Counted from the stretch's first letter, positions 45,464-56,911 are shown. The stretch: 64,000 bases of DNA from an uncultured Prevotellaceae bacterium (GCA_946402905.1 CAMIYC010000008.1:27928-91927), one strand, 5' to 3'. A program made the numbers and translations. Notes: generated by a model not told the origin, from the sequence alone.

Positions 45464-45952
45464 ATGAACGAGATTATTGTTATTTCACTGATCGTCGCCG
45501 TCATCCTGGGGGTTGTCTTCTGGAGGCGGAAGGGCGGGGAAGAGGTCTCCGACTTCGTGGAGCCATCCTATCATCCTTCAGGCAAGCAATGGGTATTTAA
45601 CGGCATCCTCGACATCGAGAATCCACCCAAGGACAATAGCTGTCTGGTGGGATACAAAGGACGTGTGCAGCTGATGACCCGCAAGGGGTATATGCTGTAT
45701 GAGATGCAGGTAGACTCGGCAAGCCTTTCCCGTGATGATGTGGGTGTCTACGAGGTCGACGTACAGGCCGGTAACGGCTCTTCGCTGTCGGTCTGCCATC
45801 AGGGCAGAGTGATCGGCCGCCTGGATTCCATTCCTTCCTGGCTATCAGCCAAATCCGCCGACATGAAAAAAGTGAGGGCATACGCTTTCATCGCCTGTCA
45901 GACCAGTCAGGACGGCGATGAGTATTATGGAGATGTGTGTATCGGGAAATGA
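45464..45952 (+). CDS. Small membrane-anchored hypothetical protein
   Basis: MNEIIVISLIVAVILGVVFWRRKGGEE anchor followed by a ~135-aa soluble domain; promoter immediately upstream. Confidence 0.65.
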   Translation: MNEIIVISLIVAVILGVVFWRRKGGEEVSDFVEPSYHPSGKQWVFNGILDIENPPKDNSCLVGYKGRVQLMTRKGYMLYEMQVDSASLSRDDVGVYEVDVQAGNGSSLSVCHQGRVIGRLDSIPSWLSAKSADMKKVRAYAFIACQTSQDGDEYYGDVCIGK

Positions 45953-45960
45953 CCGCCCGG

Positions 45961-47703
45961 TCACTCCGAGGTCAGTTTCTTGACCCTCTTTTTGGCCTCC
46001 CTGCCTTCAGGATAGAGTTTCAGCGCTTTGCGATAGTTGGCGATGGCGGCCTCGGGCATGCCTTCCTTCTCGCAGTCCTTGCCCAGCAGCACATACTCGG
46101 CGGCCAGTTTTTTCAGAAACTGGTCCATGTGGGCTTTTTCTTCCTTCAGACGCTGGTTTTCAGCGTTCACTTGATTGAGATGTGACAACTTGCGCCGGAT
46201 GAGCCTTTTCACAGCCGGTTTCTCAATGTCATAACGATGATGGATGGCTTTGAAGAAATTGTCGAGAAAGGTGTCGAAATCGCCTTTGTCAAATGCTTCT
46301 ACGGCGTCATGGTATTCTTTGTCGGCCATCGAGCTGGCAAGCACATTGCTGATCAGCCGCTGGTTGTTGTAACTGGTGGCAAACCTGGTCACCTCACGGC
46401 TCACGAAGATGTCACGCATCTGGATAGGCTCTTTCAGTGAGATACCCTCCAGCGAAACACATCGCGACAGGGCCACATAGGTCTGGCCACAGGCGAAAGC
46501 GCCACCGGAGAAGTCGATGCTGACATGGTTGAATGTCAGACCCTGGCTTTTGTGCACGGTGATCGACCAGGCCAGTTTGACAGGAAACTGCACAAAGCGC
46601 CCGATCTCATCCTCTTCTATCTTCTGTTCTTTCTCATTGAAGGTGTAGCGCATGTTGCTCCAGTAGTCGCGCCCTACTTCGTATTCGTCGCCATTCTCGG
46701 TCATGACGGTCAGCGTGTCATACTCTCCGCCTTCCACTTCTATCGCGGTGATGACACCCAGCGTGCCGTTCACCCAGCGGTGATCCATGTCGTTCTTGAT
46801 AAACATCACCTGTGCTCCCACCTTGACCTCAAGATTCAGGGCGGTGGGCAGACTGCTCTCAGGAAATTCGCCCGACAGTTCGCCATGTGCGACGACGATA
46901 TCGCCGGGCAGGTCGCGCAAGTGCTGCTCATTGATATAGTCTACGGTGTCGCGACGTGTAGACAGGGTGATGGAGAGCTGGCCGGAGTCATCCTCCGACG
47001 ACTGCCCCACGCGGCTGTTGAGCAGCAGAAGATCCTGATGACTGACCTGGCTGGTGCGTATCTTGTCGAGCAATTGGATAAAGTCGGGATCATTCTGGCG
47101 ATATACTTTCCTCAGCTCGATACTGACCAGTTGCATCTCCTTGAACACTTTAGCGTCAAAGAAAAACATGGATGGGTAGAACGGACGTAGCAACTGCCGG
47201 TCTTCTTCTTTGACCACAGGTTCGAGTTGGTAGATGTCGCCAACAAACAGCACCTGCTTGCCGCCAAATGGCTCCAGGCGGTTGCGGGTGTAGATGCGCA
47301 GCACCTTGTCAACGAAATCGATGATATCTGCCCGCACCATACTGATCTCGTCGATGATGATCAGGTCGACCTCACGGATGATCTTGCGCTTGGCACCAGT
47401 GTATTTGAGCGTATCGCGGATGTTTCTCTCAGAGAATTTGGTGTCGGTAGGCAGTATGGGATGAAAGGGTATCTTGAAAAAACTATGCAGGGTGACGCCA
47501 CCTGCGTTGATGGCAGCGATGCCCGTAGGAGCCAGCACTACATATTTCTTCTTGGTGTGCGCACAGATGTATCTCAGAAAGGTAGACTTGCCCGTACCCG
47601 CCCTGCCGGTCAGGAAGAGTGAGCGGTGGGTATACTGTACAATCTGAAGCGCATTCTGAAACTCAGGATTGTCGGTGTCTATATGCTGAATATCCGTCTG
47701 CAA
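45961..47703 (-). CDS. PIF1-like helicase with C-terminal coiled-coil/TPR-like extension
   Basis: LFLTGRAGTGKSTFLRYI, VLAPTGIAAINAGGVTLHSFF, LIIDEISMVRADIID, AWSITVHKSQGLTFNHV, YVALSRC; C-terminal AIANYRKALKLYPEGREAKKRV. Confidence 0.92.
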   Translation of the reverse strand: MQTDIQHIDTDNPEFQNALQIVQYTHRSLFLTGRAGTGKSTFLRYICAHTKKKYVVLAPTGIAAINAGGVTLHSFFKIPFHPILPTDTKFSERNIRDTLKYTGAKRKIIREVDLIIIDEISMVRADIIDFVDKVLRIYTRNRLEPFGGKQVLFVGDIYQLEPVVKEEDRQLLRPFYPSMFFFDAKVFKEMQLVSIELRKVYRQNDPDFIQLLDKIRTSQVSHQDLLLLNSRVGQSSEDDSGQLSITLSTRRDTVDYINEQHLRDLPGDIVVAHGELSGEFPESSLPTALNLEVKVGAQVMFIKNDMDHRWVNGTLGVITAIEVEGGEYDTLTVMTENGDEYEVGRDYWSNMRYTFNEKEQKIEEDEIGRFVQFPVKLAWSITVHKSQGLTFNHVSIDFSGGAFACGQTYVALSRCVSLEGISLKEPIQMRDIFVSREVTRFATSYNNQRLISNVLASSMADKEYHDAVEAFDKGDFDTFLDNFFKAIHHRYDIEKPAVKRLIRRKLSHLNQVNAENQRLKEEKAHMDQFLKKLAAEYVLLGKDCEKEGMPEAAIANYRKALKLYPEGREAKKRVKKLTSE

Positions 47704-47714
47704 GGGTTCACATC

Positions 47715-50159
47715 TTATAGTTCATACACATTCTCCGCGGGCGGAGGGCTGTAGGGGTCTTCTTCGTATGTGGGCGGATCGGCAGGCACAGGCACCGGGG
47801 CTCCATAGTCATCCCATTCGGGTGCAGCTTGCTCGTCCAGGGTGTCGGACACGGCGCGCACGGGCACGTAGGCAGGACGGTTGTTGCAGTTGATCAGGTC
47901 GGTGTTGATATCTTCGCCGCCGGGAATCATAAAGTGAGACACATAATTGGCAAACTCGCTCTTGCTGAGCACACCGATCAGGAAACGGCCGCAGATGGGG
48001 AGCGCTGTGCGTGCACCTTGGCCCAAAGCTCCCGACGCGAAATGGATATTGCGATATTCGCCGCCTACCCATGCGCCGCACACCAGTTTGGGTGTCACGG
48101 CAATAAACCAGCCGTCGGAGTTGTTGTTGGACGTACCTGTCTTGCCGCCGCAGTCCAGCCGGCTGAAATAAGGGCCGATATAGTAGTTCAGACTGCGCGA
48201 GGTGCCTTCCTTCACACCAGCCATCAGCATCTGCTGCATGAGATAGGCAGTCTTGTAGGGAATGGCGCGTGTGGCGTCTTGCGGACCTTCGTACACCAGG
48301 TTGCCGTCGCCGTCTTCTATCCTGGTGACCAGCACCGGCTCATGCACCTTGCCGTCGTTGGCGATGGTACTATAAGCATTGACCATCTCAAGCAAGTTCA
48401 CGTCGGAGGCCCCGAGGATGGTCGAGGGATGTGTGTCGAGGTTGCTTTTGATACCCATGTCGTGAGCGGTGCGGATGATGTTTTTCAGTCCCATCTCCAT
48501 GCCCAGACGCACCGCCACGGAATTGGTGCTACGGGCAAAAGCTTGTTTCAGGGTGATGGAGTCGCCCGAGAAACGCTTGCTGGCATTCATCGGCGTCCAG
48601 TATTTCTCGGTGTGGGTCTTCTCGTCGTAGACAGGAATGCTGACAGCCTCGTCGCGACGCTTGTCGCAGGGCGTGAGACCCTGGTTCATCGCTTCCGTGT
48701 AAACAAACATCTTGAACGTCGAGCCAGGCTGGCGCATGGCAGTCACCTTGTCATATTTCCAGATGTTGTAGTCGACATCGCCCACCCAGGCCAGCACAGC
48801 GCCCGTCTGTGGCTCCATGGCGATGAACCCGGTATGCAGAAACTTCACCATGTAGCGGATGGAGTCGAGGGTGCTCATCTCGGTCTCAAACATGCCCTTT
48901 GAATAGTCGAAGAGCTGCACGCGATGGGGCTTGTTGAGATAGAAGTCGATGGAGTCGGCATTGCCATGATAACGCTCATGCAGATATTCATAGACGGGCA
49001 GTTTCTTGGCGATGTTCTCAATGAAATTAGGCACGATGTTGCCTTTCTCGTCTCTCCAGGGCACCTGGTTGCCCCAACTGGCGTCGAATTTAGCCTGCGT
49101 GTCTTTCATCTGACGATGCACCTCATCCTCTGCCACGGTCTGCATGCGGGTGTCGATGGTTGTATAGATCTTCAGTCCCGAGGTGTAGAGGTCGTAGCCA
49201 GTGTCGTGGCACCATTTCTCCAGACTGTTCTCCACGGCATCCTTGAAATAGGCGTATTTGTTGTTGGTCGCGGTCTCTACCGAAAAAGAGAGCTTGGTGG
49301 GCTTGGAGGCAAGCCGTTGATATTCTTCCATGCTCAAGTGCCCCTGCCGCACCATCAAGGTCATCACCACGTTGCGGCGCATCTCGCTGTTTTTGGGGTT
49401 TAGCACGGGATTATAATACGAGGTGGCTTTCAGCATGCCTACGAGCACAGCCGACTGATCGACGGTCAGTTCCTGCGGGGTGATGTTGAAGTAGGTTTTA
49501 CAGGCGGTCTTGATGCCAAAGGAGTTGGAACCGAAATCTACCGTATTGGCATACATCGTGAGTATCTCCTTCTTGTCGTAGACCATCTCCAGCTTTGTGG
49601 CGATGATCCATTCCTTGCTCTTGATGATCAGTATACGCAAGCCCGGTATGTTGCCCAGCAGACCGGTGGAGTTGTGGGTGCGCATACGGAAGAGGTTCTT
49701 GGCCAGCTGCTGAGTGATGGTCGATGCGCCGCGGGGCTTGCGTCGCATCACGGCATCTTTGACCGCACCCAGGATACCTCTGAAGTCTATGCCTTTGTGA
49801 CGGTAGAAGCGCTCGTCTTCGGTGTCGACAAGGGCATCCCAGAACACAGGATTGACGTCCTCGTATTCCACAGGGCTCCTGTTCTCATTGTAGTATTTGC
49901 CGATCTGCTTGCCGTCGGCACTGTATATCTCTGAGGCGGCATTGCGGGGTGGGTTGAGAATCTCGTAAAAACCGGGCGACTTGCCAAACAGGCCGAGGAA
50001 ATTGAAATCTACCATGCCGAAATACAGCACTGAGACGACCAGAAAAGTCATCATTCCAGAAAATAACTTGACATACCATCTCCTTCCTTTGAAAAGGTGT
50101 ATGTACCACCGACAGGGTCGTACGATCAGGAAGTGGTAAAGCTTTTTGATGATCTTCAT
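47715..50159 (-). CDS. Class A penicillin-binding protein (PBP1A-type)
   Basis: Transglycosylase EDERFYRHKGIDFRGILGAV, RGASTITQQLAKNLF; transpeptidase RQPGSTFKMFVY, STNSVAVRL, GKTGTSNNNSDGWF. Confidence 0.95.
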   Translation of the reverse strand: MKIIKKLYHFLIVRPCRWYIHLFKGRRWYVKLFSGMMTFLVVSVLYFGMVDFNFLGLFGKSPGFYEILNPPRNAASEIYSADGKQIGKYYNENRSPVEYEDVNPVFWDALVDTEDERFYRHKGIDFRGILGAVKDAVMRRKPRGASTITQQLAKNLFRMRTHNSTGLLGNIPGLRILIIKSKEWIIATKLEMVYDKKEILTMYANTVDFGSNSFGIKTACKTYFNITPQELTVDQSAVLVGMLKATSYYNPVLNPKNSEMRRNVVMTLMVRQGHLSMEEYQRLASKPTKLSFSVETATNNKYAYFKDAVENSLEKWCHDTGYDLYTSGLKIYTTIDTRMQTVAEDEVHRQMKDTQAKFDASWGNQVPWRDEKGNIVPNFIENIAKKLPVYEYLHERYHGNADSIDFYLNKPHRVQLFDYSKGMFETEMSTLDSIRYMVKFLHTGFIAMEPQTGAVLAWVGDVDYNIWKYDKVTAMRQPGSTFKMFVYTEAMNQGLTPCDKRRDEAVSIPVYDEKTHTEKYWTPMNASKRFSGDSITLKQAFARSTNSVAVRLGMEMGLKNIIRTAHDMGIKSNLDTHPSTILGASDVNLLEMVNAYSTIANDGKVHEPVLVTRIEDGDGNLVYEGPQDATRAIPYKTAYLMQQMLMAGVKEGTSRSLNYYIGPYFSRLDCGGKTGTSNNNSDGWFIAVTPKLVCGAWVGGEYRNIHFASGALGQGARTALPICGRFLIGVLSKSEFANYVSHFMIPGGEDINTDLINCNNRPAYVPVRAVSDTLDEQAAPEWDDYGAPVPVPADPPTYEEDPYSPPPAENVYEL

Positions 50160-50278
50160 GCTAAAGGCTGGATGATGGATATGATGTCACAAATTTAGTA
50201 ATTATTTCGGAATAACCGATGCGAGGAGGCATTTTTTTCTTCGCTTCCGTCAAGTTTTCATCTCCGATGACAGGAAAT

Positions 50279-50650
50279 CTATTTGAGAAACGCGAAATAA
50301 ACAGCCATGACCAGACACACGAATGAGGCTACGTGATTCCAGTGGAATGACTCACCATGGAAGAAAAGGGTGACGAAGATAGAGAAGACGGTCAGCGAGA
50401 TGACCTCCTGGATCACCTTCAGCTGCATCAGCGTGAAGGGGCCTCCGTTTTCGATGAATCCGATACGGTTGGCCGGCACCTGGAGGGAATATTCGGGCAG
50501 GGCAAGCATCCACGAACAGAGAATGACGACATAAAGCGGTGTGTGGTCAGTGAAGACATGCACCTGCTGCAGTTTCAGATGCCCGTACCAAGCGAAGGTC
50601 ATGAATATGTTGGATACGGTAAGAAGTCCGATGGTGTATAACTGGTTCAT
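50279..50650 (-). CDS. DMT-family small membrane protein (DUF486-like)
   Basis: SNIFMTFAWYGHLK...SWMLALPEYSLQVPANRIGF...QLKVIQEVISLTVF. Confidence 0.88.
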   Translation of the reverse strand: MNQLYTIGLLTVSNIFMTFAWYGHLKLQQVHVFTDHTPLYVVILCSWMLALPEYSLQVPANRIGFIENGGPFTLMQLKVIQEVISLTVFSIFVTLFFHGESFHWNHVASFVCLVMAVYFAFLK

Positions 50651-50653
50651 GAA

Positions 50654-51562
50654 TTAAGAATTGATTTTTTGCTGTATGTATGACATGATTCCGTCAAAAT
50701 CGTCTGGATGGAACCAGCGTACGGTTTCATCCCGTTTATACCAGGTGATTTGCTTGCGAGCGTATTTACGGGTGTTGTTTTGTATACGGGTGATAGCATT
50801 GTCGAGGGTGCACAGTCCATCAAGATACTCGAACATTTCCTTGAAACCCACTGTGTTGAGTGAATTCTCCGAACGGTAGGGATACACCCTTAATGCCTCT
50901 TCTATAAAACCATGGTCTACCATGGACAAGACTCGGCGGTTGATGCGGTCGTAAAGTTCTTGGCGCTCGCGGTGGAGACCTATCTTCACGGTCGTGAACC
51001 ATCGGGGGGCGCACTGCCGCGTGCGGAATGAAGTGTACGTGCGGCCGGTACAATGACATATTTCAAGGGCATGCACCACACGCCGGGTGTTGCGACGGTC
51101 TACAATGGCGTAATAGGCGGGGTCGAGCACACGCAACTCCTCGACCAAACGCTGCAGGCCCTCGTGCTCCAGCCTGTCTTTCATGTAAGCCCTGGTCTCT
51201 TCGTCGATGGTGGGTATGTCATCGATACCGTTGCATACAGCATCTACATACATCATGCTGCCGCCCGACATCAGGGCCACGTCTGAATGTGTGAAGGCTT
51301 CGTCGGTTTGAAGCAGTGACAGCACGTCTTGCTCAAAGCGAGACGCACTGTAATAGTCGGTAAGATGCAGCTGCCCCACAAAGTAATGCTTCACCCGCGA
51401 CAGCTGTGCATGGTCAGGGGCGGCGGTGCCAATAGGTATCTCGGCATACATCTGTCTCGAGTCGGCGTTGATGACGGGTATGCCAAGACGCTCCGCAACA
51501 CGGAGGCACACCTCTGTCTTGCCGACTCCTGTCGGCCCCACTATCACGAGAAGCACTTTCAT
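50654..51562 (-). CDS. miaA: tRNA dimethylallyltransferase
   Basis: VIVGPTGVGKTEVCLRVA, INADSRQMYAEIPIGTAAP, YARKQITWYKRDETVRWF. Confidence 0.95.
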   Translation of the reverse strand: MKVLLVIVGPTGVGKTEVCLRVAERLGIPVINADSRQMYAEIPIGTAAPDHAQLSRVKHYFVGQLHLTDYYSASRFEQDVLSLLQTDEAFTHSDVALMSGGSMMYVDAVCNGIDDIPTIDEETRAYMKDRLEHEGLQRLVEELRVLDPAYYAIVDRRNTRRVVHALEICHCTGRTYTSFRTRQCAPRWFTTVKIGLHRERQELYDRINRRVLSMVDHGFIEEALRVYPYRSENSLNTVGFKEMFEYLDGLCTLDNAITRIQNNTRKYARKQITWYKRDETVRWFHPDDFDGIMSYIQQKINS

Positions 51563-51577
51563 CAGAAACGGAGCATG

Positions 51578-52348
51578 CTACCGGATGATACCTCTTTGTG
51601 AGCTGGATACGAAATCGAGGATATAATTCACTTCGGGTGTCAGTGGCAATGTCTTTCTCACCTCTTCTATACCTTCGGAGATGATGCCCTTGGAGTAAAT
51701 CGTGCGATAGGTATTGTGGATGAGGTCTATCAGCTCACGATCAAAACCCCGTCGGCGCAGGCCGATGATATTGACACCGGCATACCTGATGGGCTCTTTG
51801 CCGGCGATAATATACGGTGGGATGTCCTGGCTGGTGCGACAACCTCCCTGCACCATCACGTAGCCACCGATATGGCAGAACTGATGACAGAGCACTGCCG
51901 CGCTGATGATGGCATTGTCGTCGACGGTCACCTCGCCGGCAAACTTGGTGGAGTTGCCGATGATGAGGTTGTTGCCGAAGAAACAGTCATGGGCTATGTG
52001 CACATTCTCCATGAGCAGACAGTTGTTGCCTATCTGTGTGGTGCCTTTGGAGGCGGTGCCACGGGAGATGTTCACATTCTCACGGATACTATTGTTGTCG
52101 CCGATCTCGCAGATGGTGTCTTCGCCTTTGAATTTCAGGTCCTGTGGCTTTGCGGAGATACTTGCACCGGTAAAAAACTCATTGCCATTGCCGATGCGGG
52201 CACCGTAATTGATCGTGACACCATTCTGGAGCAGATTGTTGTCACCGATCACGGTATTGCGGTCTATATAACAAAAAGGACCGATGATATTATTATCGCC
52301 TAGTTGAGCTTCTGGATGGACATAGGCCATCGGACTGATTTGGTTCAT
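51578..52348 (-). CDS. lpxA: Acyl-ACP--UDP-N-acetylglucosamine O-acyltransferase
   Basis: Left-handed beta-helix hexapeptides; ENVNISRGT, MENVHIAHDCFFGNNLIIGN. Start set to MNQISPMAYVHPEAQLG at 52348. Confidence 0.95.
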   Translation of the reverse strand: MNQISPMAYVHPEAQLGDNNIIGPFCYIDRNTVIGDNNLLQNGVTINYGARIGNGNEFFTGASISAKPQDLKFKGEDTICEIGDNNSIRENVNISRGTASKGTTQIGNNCLLMENVHIAHDCFFGNNLIIGNSTKFAGEVTVDDNAIISAAVLCHQFCHIGGYVMVQGGCRTSQDIPPYIIAGKEPIRYAGVNIIGLRRRGFDRELIDLIHNTYRTIYSKGIISEGIEEVRKTLPLTPEVNYILDFVSSSQRGIIR

Positions 52349-52373
52349 ATCACTTGGGTTGTATTTACATTGC

Positions 52374-53759
52374 TTATTTGTTCTTGACAATCTGAGCAGT
52401 GAAGGTGGCTTCGGCCACCACATGGTCGCCGACAAACATGTAGCCCTTCATGCTACTTACGCCATGACGCACCGGATGAAGCAATTCCACACGGAAAAGA
52501 AGGGTGTCGCCAGGAACAATCTTCTGACGGAACTTCACGTCGTCGATCTTCATGAAATAGGTAGACCATCTCTCCGGCTCCTCCAGCGTATTGAGCACCA
52601 GCAGACCGCCACATTGTGCCATGGCCTCTACCATCAGCACGCCAGGCATCACTGGTTCCTGGGGGAAGTGTCCCTGGAAGAATGGCTCATCGGAGGTCAC
52701 GTTCTTCACGCCGACGATGCTGTTGGGGCCGATAGCGATCACCTTGTCTACCAGTTGCATGGGATAACGGTGGGGAAGGAGCTCGCGTATACGGTTGTTG
52801 TCCATCACGGGAGTGTCGTTGGGATTGTATATCGGGGCCTGAATCTCGTGCTTCCTGATCTCACGTCGCATGAGCCGTGCAAACTTGTTGTTGATCGTAT
52901 GCCCGGGACGAGTGGCGATGATGCGGCCTTTGATGGGCTTGCCGATCAGGGCCATGTCGCCGATTACGTCGAGCAGCTTATGGCGGGTGCACTCATTCTC
53001 CCATACCAGAGGCTTGGGCTGGATGTAGCCCAGCCGGGTGGCATCCATCGTAGGCACTTTCAGCAGCGAGGCCAACTTGTCAAGCTGCTCCTGCGAAATC
53101 TGACGCTCATAGATGACAATGGCATTTTCCATGTCGCCGCCCTTGATGAGGTTGGCTTTAAGCAATGGCTCTATGTCCCTGACAAACACGAAGGTGCGGG
53201 CGGGGGCTATCTCGTCGGCAAATTTCTCAATGTTGTCCAAGGTGGCAAACTGGCTATTGATAAATTTAGACTCAAAAGAGCACATCGTCGTGATGCTGAA
53301 CTCGTCGTCGGGCAGGATGGTGATACAACTGCCGGTCTCCTCGTCCTTGACCTCAATCTTATGACGGATGATATAAAAGTCCTTGGGAGCGTTCTGCTCT
53401 TCGATGCCCACCTGCCTGATTTTCTCCACATACATGGCAGCACTGCCGTCGAGAATGGGAAACTCAGGACCGTTGACCTGCATCAGGCAGTTGTCTATGC
53501 CCAGCGCGTATAGGGCAGAGAGCGCGTGCTCCACGGTCGACACACGCACATCCTTCGACTGCAGCACCGTGCCGCGCTGAGTGTCGGTCACATGCTCTGC
53601 TATCGCGTCGATCACAGGCTGACCCTCGACATCTATTCTCTGTATCTTATATCCTGTATTCTCAGGGGCAGGATTAAAAGTCACCGTCAGGTTCAAACCT
53701 GTATGAAGGCCTTTCCCGTACAGGGAGAAACTGCCTTTGAGCGTTTTCTGTTTATTCAT
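52374..53759 (-). CDS. lpxC-fabZ: Bifunctional UDP-3-O-acyl-N-acetylglucosamine deacetylase / (3R)-hydroxyacyl-ACP dehydratase
   Basis: LpxC start [42 protein letters not shown]; Fab[40 protein letters not shown]. Confidence 0.96.
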   Translation of the reverse strand: MNKQKTLKGSFSLYGKGLHTGLNLTVTFNPAPENTGYKIQRIDVEGQPVIDAIAEHVTDTQRGTVLQSKDVRVSTVEHALSALYALGIDNCLMQVNGPEFPILDGSAAMYVEKIRQVGIEEQNAPKDFYIIRHKIEVKDEETGSCITILPDDEFSITTMCSFESKFINSQFATLDNIEKFADEIAPARTFVFVRDIEPLLKANLIKGGDMENAIVIYERQISQEQLDKLASLLKVPTMDATRLGYIQPKPLVWENECTRHKLLDVIGDMALIGKPIKGRIIATRPGHTINNKFARLMRREIRKHEIQAPIYNPNDTPVMDNNRIRELLPHRYPMQLVDKVIAIGPNSIVGVKNVTSDEPFFQGHFPQEPVMPGVLMVEAMAQCGGLLVLNTLEEPERWSTYFMKIDDVKFRQKIVPGDTLLFRVELLHPVRHGVSSMKGYMFVGDHVVAEATFTAQIVKNK

Positions 53760-54798
53760 TATGTCCTGTTTTTTCCTTTAGTTCCTCTATTTCTTGCTGG
53801 AGTCGTGATATCTCTTTATACATTTCCGGCAAACGGCGGAATATGGCCATCGACTTGAAGTAGGGCCTGGTTTCCATCGGAGGTGTACCTATCATCGTGC
53901 GGTTGCTCTCTACGCTGCTGTTGACACCCGACTGGGCACCCATGTTCACATGGTCGCCCACGGTGATGTGACCAGCCACGCCTACCTGACCGCCAAACAT
54001 ACACCATTGGCCTACTTTAGTGCTGCCGGCTATACCTACCTGGGCCGACATCACGGTGTTCTCGCCGATATCGGTGTTGTGGGCGATCTGCACGAGATTG
54101 TCGAGCTTGACACCTTTTCTCACATAGGTGCTGCCCATCGTCGAGCGGTCTACGCAGGTGTTGGCGCCAATCTCCACGTTGTCTTCTATCGTCACAATGC
54201 CGATCTGAGGTATCTTGTCGTAACCGTCGGCACTGGGAGCGAACCCGAATCCGTCGGCACCTATCACACACCCTGCGTGCAAGGTCACCGAGTTGCCGAG
54301 ACGACAGTCATGATAGATCGTCACATGGGGATAGATCAAGCACTGATTGCCCAGACTGACGCCATCGCCGACATAGGCCTGAGGATAAATCTGGCAGCCG
54401 TCGCCCACGACGGCATGATCTCCGATATAGGCGAAAGCGCCAATGTAGCAATCCTTGCCTATCTGTGCGGTGGGTGAGATAAAAGCCTGCGGGTCGATGC
54501 CTGTCTTGCGGGGTTTCATCGACTCATAGAGCTGCAGCAGCCTGGCCACGCTCTCATAAGCATTCTTCACACGTATCAGAGTGGCCGAGACGGGGTGCTC
54601 CAGGGCAACGTCGTCATTGACCAGCACAATGGTCGAACGGGTGTCGTACAGGTAATGAGTATATTTGGGGTTGGACAAAAAAGAAATGCCTCCCGGCCTT
54701 CCCTCTTCTATCTTGGCGAAAGAGTTAACGGTAGCCTCAGGGTTACCTTCCACTCTGCCTTGCAAAAATTCTGCTATCTGTTTAGCCGAAAACTCCAT
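53752..54798 (-). CDS. lpxD: UDP-3-O-(3-hydroxyacyl)glucosamine N-acyltransferase
   Basis: [33 protein letters not shown]; hexapeptide repeats with ADGFGFAP and [17 protein letters not shown]. Start could also be the ORF Met at 54831. Confidence 0.94.
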   Translation of the reverse strand: MEFSAKQIAEFLQGRVEGNPEATVNSFAKIEEGRPGGISFLSNPKYTHYLYDTRSTIVLVNDDVALEHPVSATLIRVKNAYESVARLLQLYESMKPRKTGIDPQAFISPTAQIGKDCYIGAFAYIGDHAVVGDGCQIYPQAYVGDGVSLGNQCLIYPHVTIYHDCRLGNSVTLHAGCVIGADGFGFAPSADGYDKIPQIGIVTIEDNVEIGANTCVDRSTMGSTYVRKGVKLDNLVQIAHNTDIGENTVMSAQVGIAGSTKVGQWCMFGGQVGVAGHITVGDHVNMGAQSGVNSSVESNRTMIGTPPMETRPYFKSMAIFRRLPEMYKEISRLQQEIEELKEKTGHNE

Positions 54799-54847
54799 GT
54801 CAAATTCCAGTTTTTCCGTTAAAGTGTGCAAATATAATCATTTTTAT

Positions 54848-56068
54848 TCAGAATCTCTGATAACAGAGGTAATATTTACGTATTTTTTTAGAAAGCAGTG
54901 CTACGTTTAAGATTTCTGAAGCTTCTGCGATATCTTTCATCGTGCCGTCTTTGTAAAGGATAGTGATGTGGTCGTCATTGACATCATACATGTCTTTCTG
55001 TATCTCACTCACGGTATACAGATATTTCACATCGGCCCTCGAAACGGAAGTGTGACTGATGATTTCATCCTCCACCTCTCGCAAACGTTCCTCACTGAAG
55101 GGCTGCTCGCTCACCTCCACCCTGAACGGGCGACGCTCCACGATATCGTCGGAGAGCATCCTCAGCACTGTGTCGTCGCTCTTGCGCCATTCCTTGATGG
55201 CACAATAGATGTCGTTGTCGTCGAGCGCACTGTAGTGGCGGAGCACCGCTTCGTCGGCCTGAAAGGTATGCTGGTCGACATGATGCCGCAGGAAAAACTT
55301 CAGCGACGGCGACGCGAAGAGGTCGGCACCCTGCTGCACGAGATACTTGGCACGCAAAAGCACATTTACCAGCACCTTCTCGCTGGCCACGGTGGTCTTG
55401 TGCAGATAGACCTGCCAGTACATCAGACGGCGGGAGGTGAGATAATTCTCTATGGAATAAATGCCCTTGGAGTCGACCACCAGATGGTCGTCTACCACAT
55501 TGAGCATCTTGATGATGCGCGCCGATCCGATATTGCCTTCGGTCACGCCGGTGAAGAAACTGTCGCGGCGCAGATAGTCGAGACGGTCCATGTCGAGCTG
55601 GCTGCTGATCAACTGATGCAGGAAGCGCTTGGGATACTGGTCTTTGAAAATCTTCAGCGCAAGGTTGAGCCCGCCGTTCATCTCATGGTTGATCTGTTCC
55701 ATCATCATCAGTGAGATGTCTTCATGCGACACACCGTGTATCAGTGTGTTCTCCAGCACATGGGAGAATGGGCCGTGACCGATGTCGTGCATCAGGATGG
55801 CGGCTTTCATGGCCTCGGCCTCACTGTCGAAGATGAAAATGCCCTTCTGCGAGAGAGACAGTAATGCCTCGCTCATCAGGTAGAAGGCACCCAGCGAATG
55901 CTGGAAGCGGGTGTGCTGCGCACCGGGATAGACCACGGATGCCAGTCCAACCTGCTTGATATGACGCAGACGCTGCATCAATGGGTGATTGACGATGTCC
56001 ATCAGCAGGCCGCCGGGGACCTTGATGAATCCGAAGACAGGATCGTTGATGATTTTTCCCTCACTCAT
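54848..56068 (-). CDS. HD-domain phosphohydrolase
   Basis: RLRHIKQVGLASVVYPGAQHTRFQHSLG, ILMHDIGHGPFSHVLE. Confidence 0.92.
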   Translation of the reverse strand: MSEGKIINDPVFGFIKVPGGLLMDIVNHPLMQRLRHIKQVGLASVVYPGAQHTRFQHSLGAFYLMSEALLSLSQKGIFIFDSEAEAMKAAILMHDIGHGPFSHVLENTLIHGVSHEDISLMMMEQINHEMNGGLNLALKIFKDQYPKRFLHQLISSQLDMDRLDYLRRDSFFTGVTEGNIGSARIIKMLNVVDDHLVVDSKGIYSIENYLTSRRLMYWQVYLHKTTVASEKVLVNVLLRAKYLVQQGADLFASPSLKFFLRHHVDQHTFQADEAVLRHYSALDDNDIYCAIKEWRKSDDTVLRMLSDDIVERRPFRVEVSEQPFSEERLREVEDEIISHTSVSRADVKYLYTVSEIQKDMYDVNDDHITILYKDGTMKDIAEASEILNVALLSKKIRKYYLCYQRF

Positions 56069-56080
56069 CGGCTGCGGGTG

Positions 56081-56911
56081 TCAACAGATCCCTGCTTTGG
56101 CCAGCTCGGCGGCCATTTCGTCTCTCAATGCCCTGGCCTTTTCTGCGGCCCAGAGGGCGAAATCCTCGTCAGAGCCGGCATAGATGATGCCCCTGGACGA
56201 ATTGACCAGCAGTCCACAGTCGGAAATCATGCCATAGCGGCATACTTCCTGCAGACTGCCGCCCTGAGCACCCACACCGGGCACTAACAGGAAATGGTGC
56301 GGAGCCACGCGGCGGATGTCCTCGAACATCGCACCCTGGGTGGCACCCACGACATACATCATGCGGTCGGGGCCGGCCCATTGTTGTGATACTCTGATCA
56401 CCTTCTCAAACAGGCGCTCATGGCCGGTGTCTTCGGTCAACTGAAAGTCATGAGAGCCCTTGTTGCTGGTGAGGGCAAGCAGGATGACCCATTTGCCGTC
56501 ATACTCCAGGAATGGCGACACGCTGTCTTCACCCATATATGGGGCTACGGTCAGTGAGTCGACATCGTATTCCTCAAAGAAGGTACGTGCATACATCATC
56601 GAGGTGTTGCCGATGTCGCCACGCTTGGCATCGGCTATGGTGAAATGGGTGGGATAATACTTGCGCAGATACCGGATGGTGCGCTCAAACGACACCATCC
56701 CCTTCACACCTGTGCTCTCATAGAAGGCCAGGTTGGGCTTATAAGCCACGCAATAGGGTGCCGTGGCGTCGATGATGGCTTTATTGAACGTGAAAATCGG
56801 GTCTTCCTCCTGTAACAGGTGCTGGGGTATCTTTTGTATGTCGGAGTCCAATCCCACGCAGAGGAAAGAACGCTTGTCTTTGATCTGCTGTACGAGGTGC
56901 TGTCTGTCCAT
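56081..56911 (-). CDS. pyrF: Orotidine-5'-phosphate decarboxylase
   Basis: [48 protein letters not shown]. Confidence 0.95.
   Translation of the reverse strand: MDRQHLVQQIKDKRSFLCVGLDSDIQKIPQHLLQEEDPIFTFNKAIIDATAPYCVAYKPNLAFYESTGVKGMVSFERTIRYLRKYYPTHFTIADAKRGDIGNTSMMYARTFFEEYDVDSLTVAPYMGEDSVSPFLEYDGKWVILLALTSNKGSHDFQLTEDTGHERLFEKVIRVSQQWAGPDRMMYVVGATQGAMFEDIRRVAPHHFLLVPGVGAQGGSLQEVCRYGMISDCGLLVNSSRGIIYAGSDEDFALWAAEKARALRDEMAAELAKAGIC

Noticed and set aside
52359-53513. 384-aa plus-strand ORF
   Set aside because: Antisense to lpxC-fabZ, a universally recognisable essential fusion gene.
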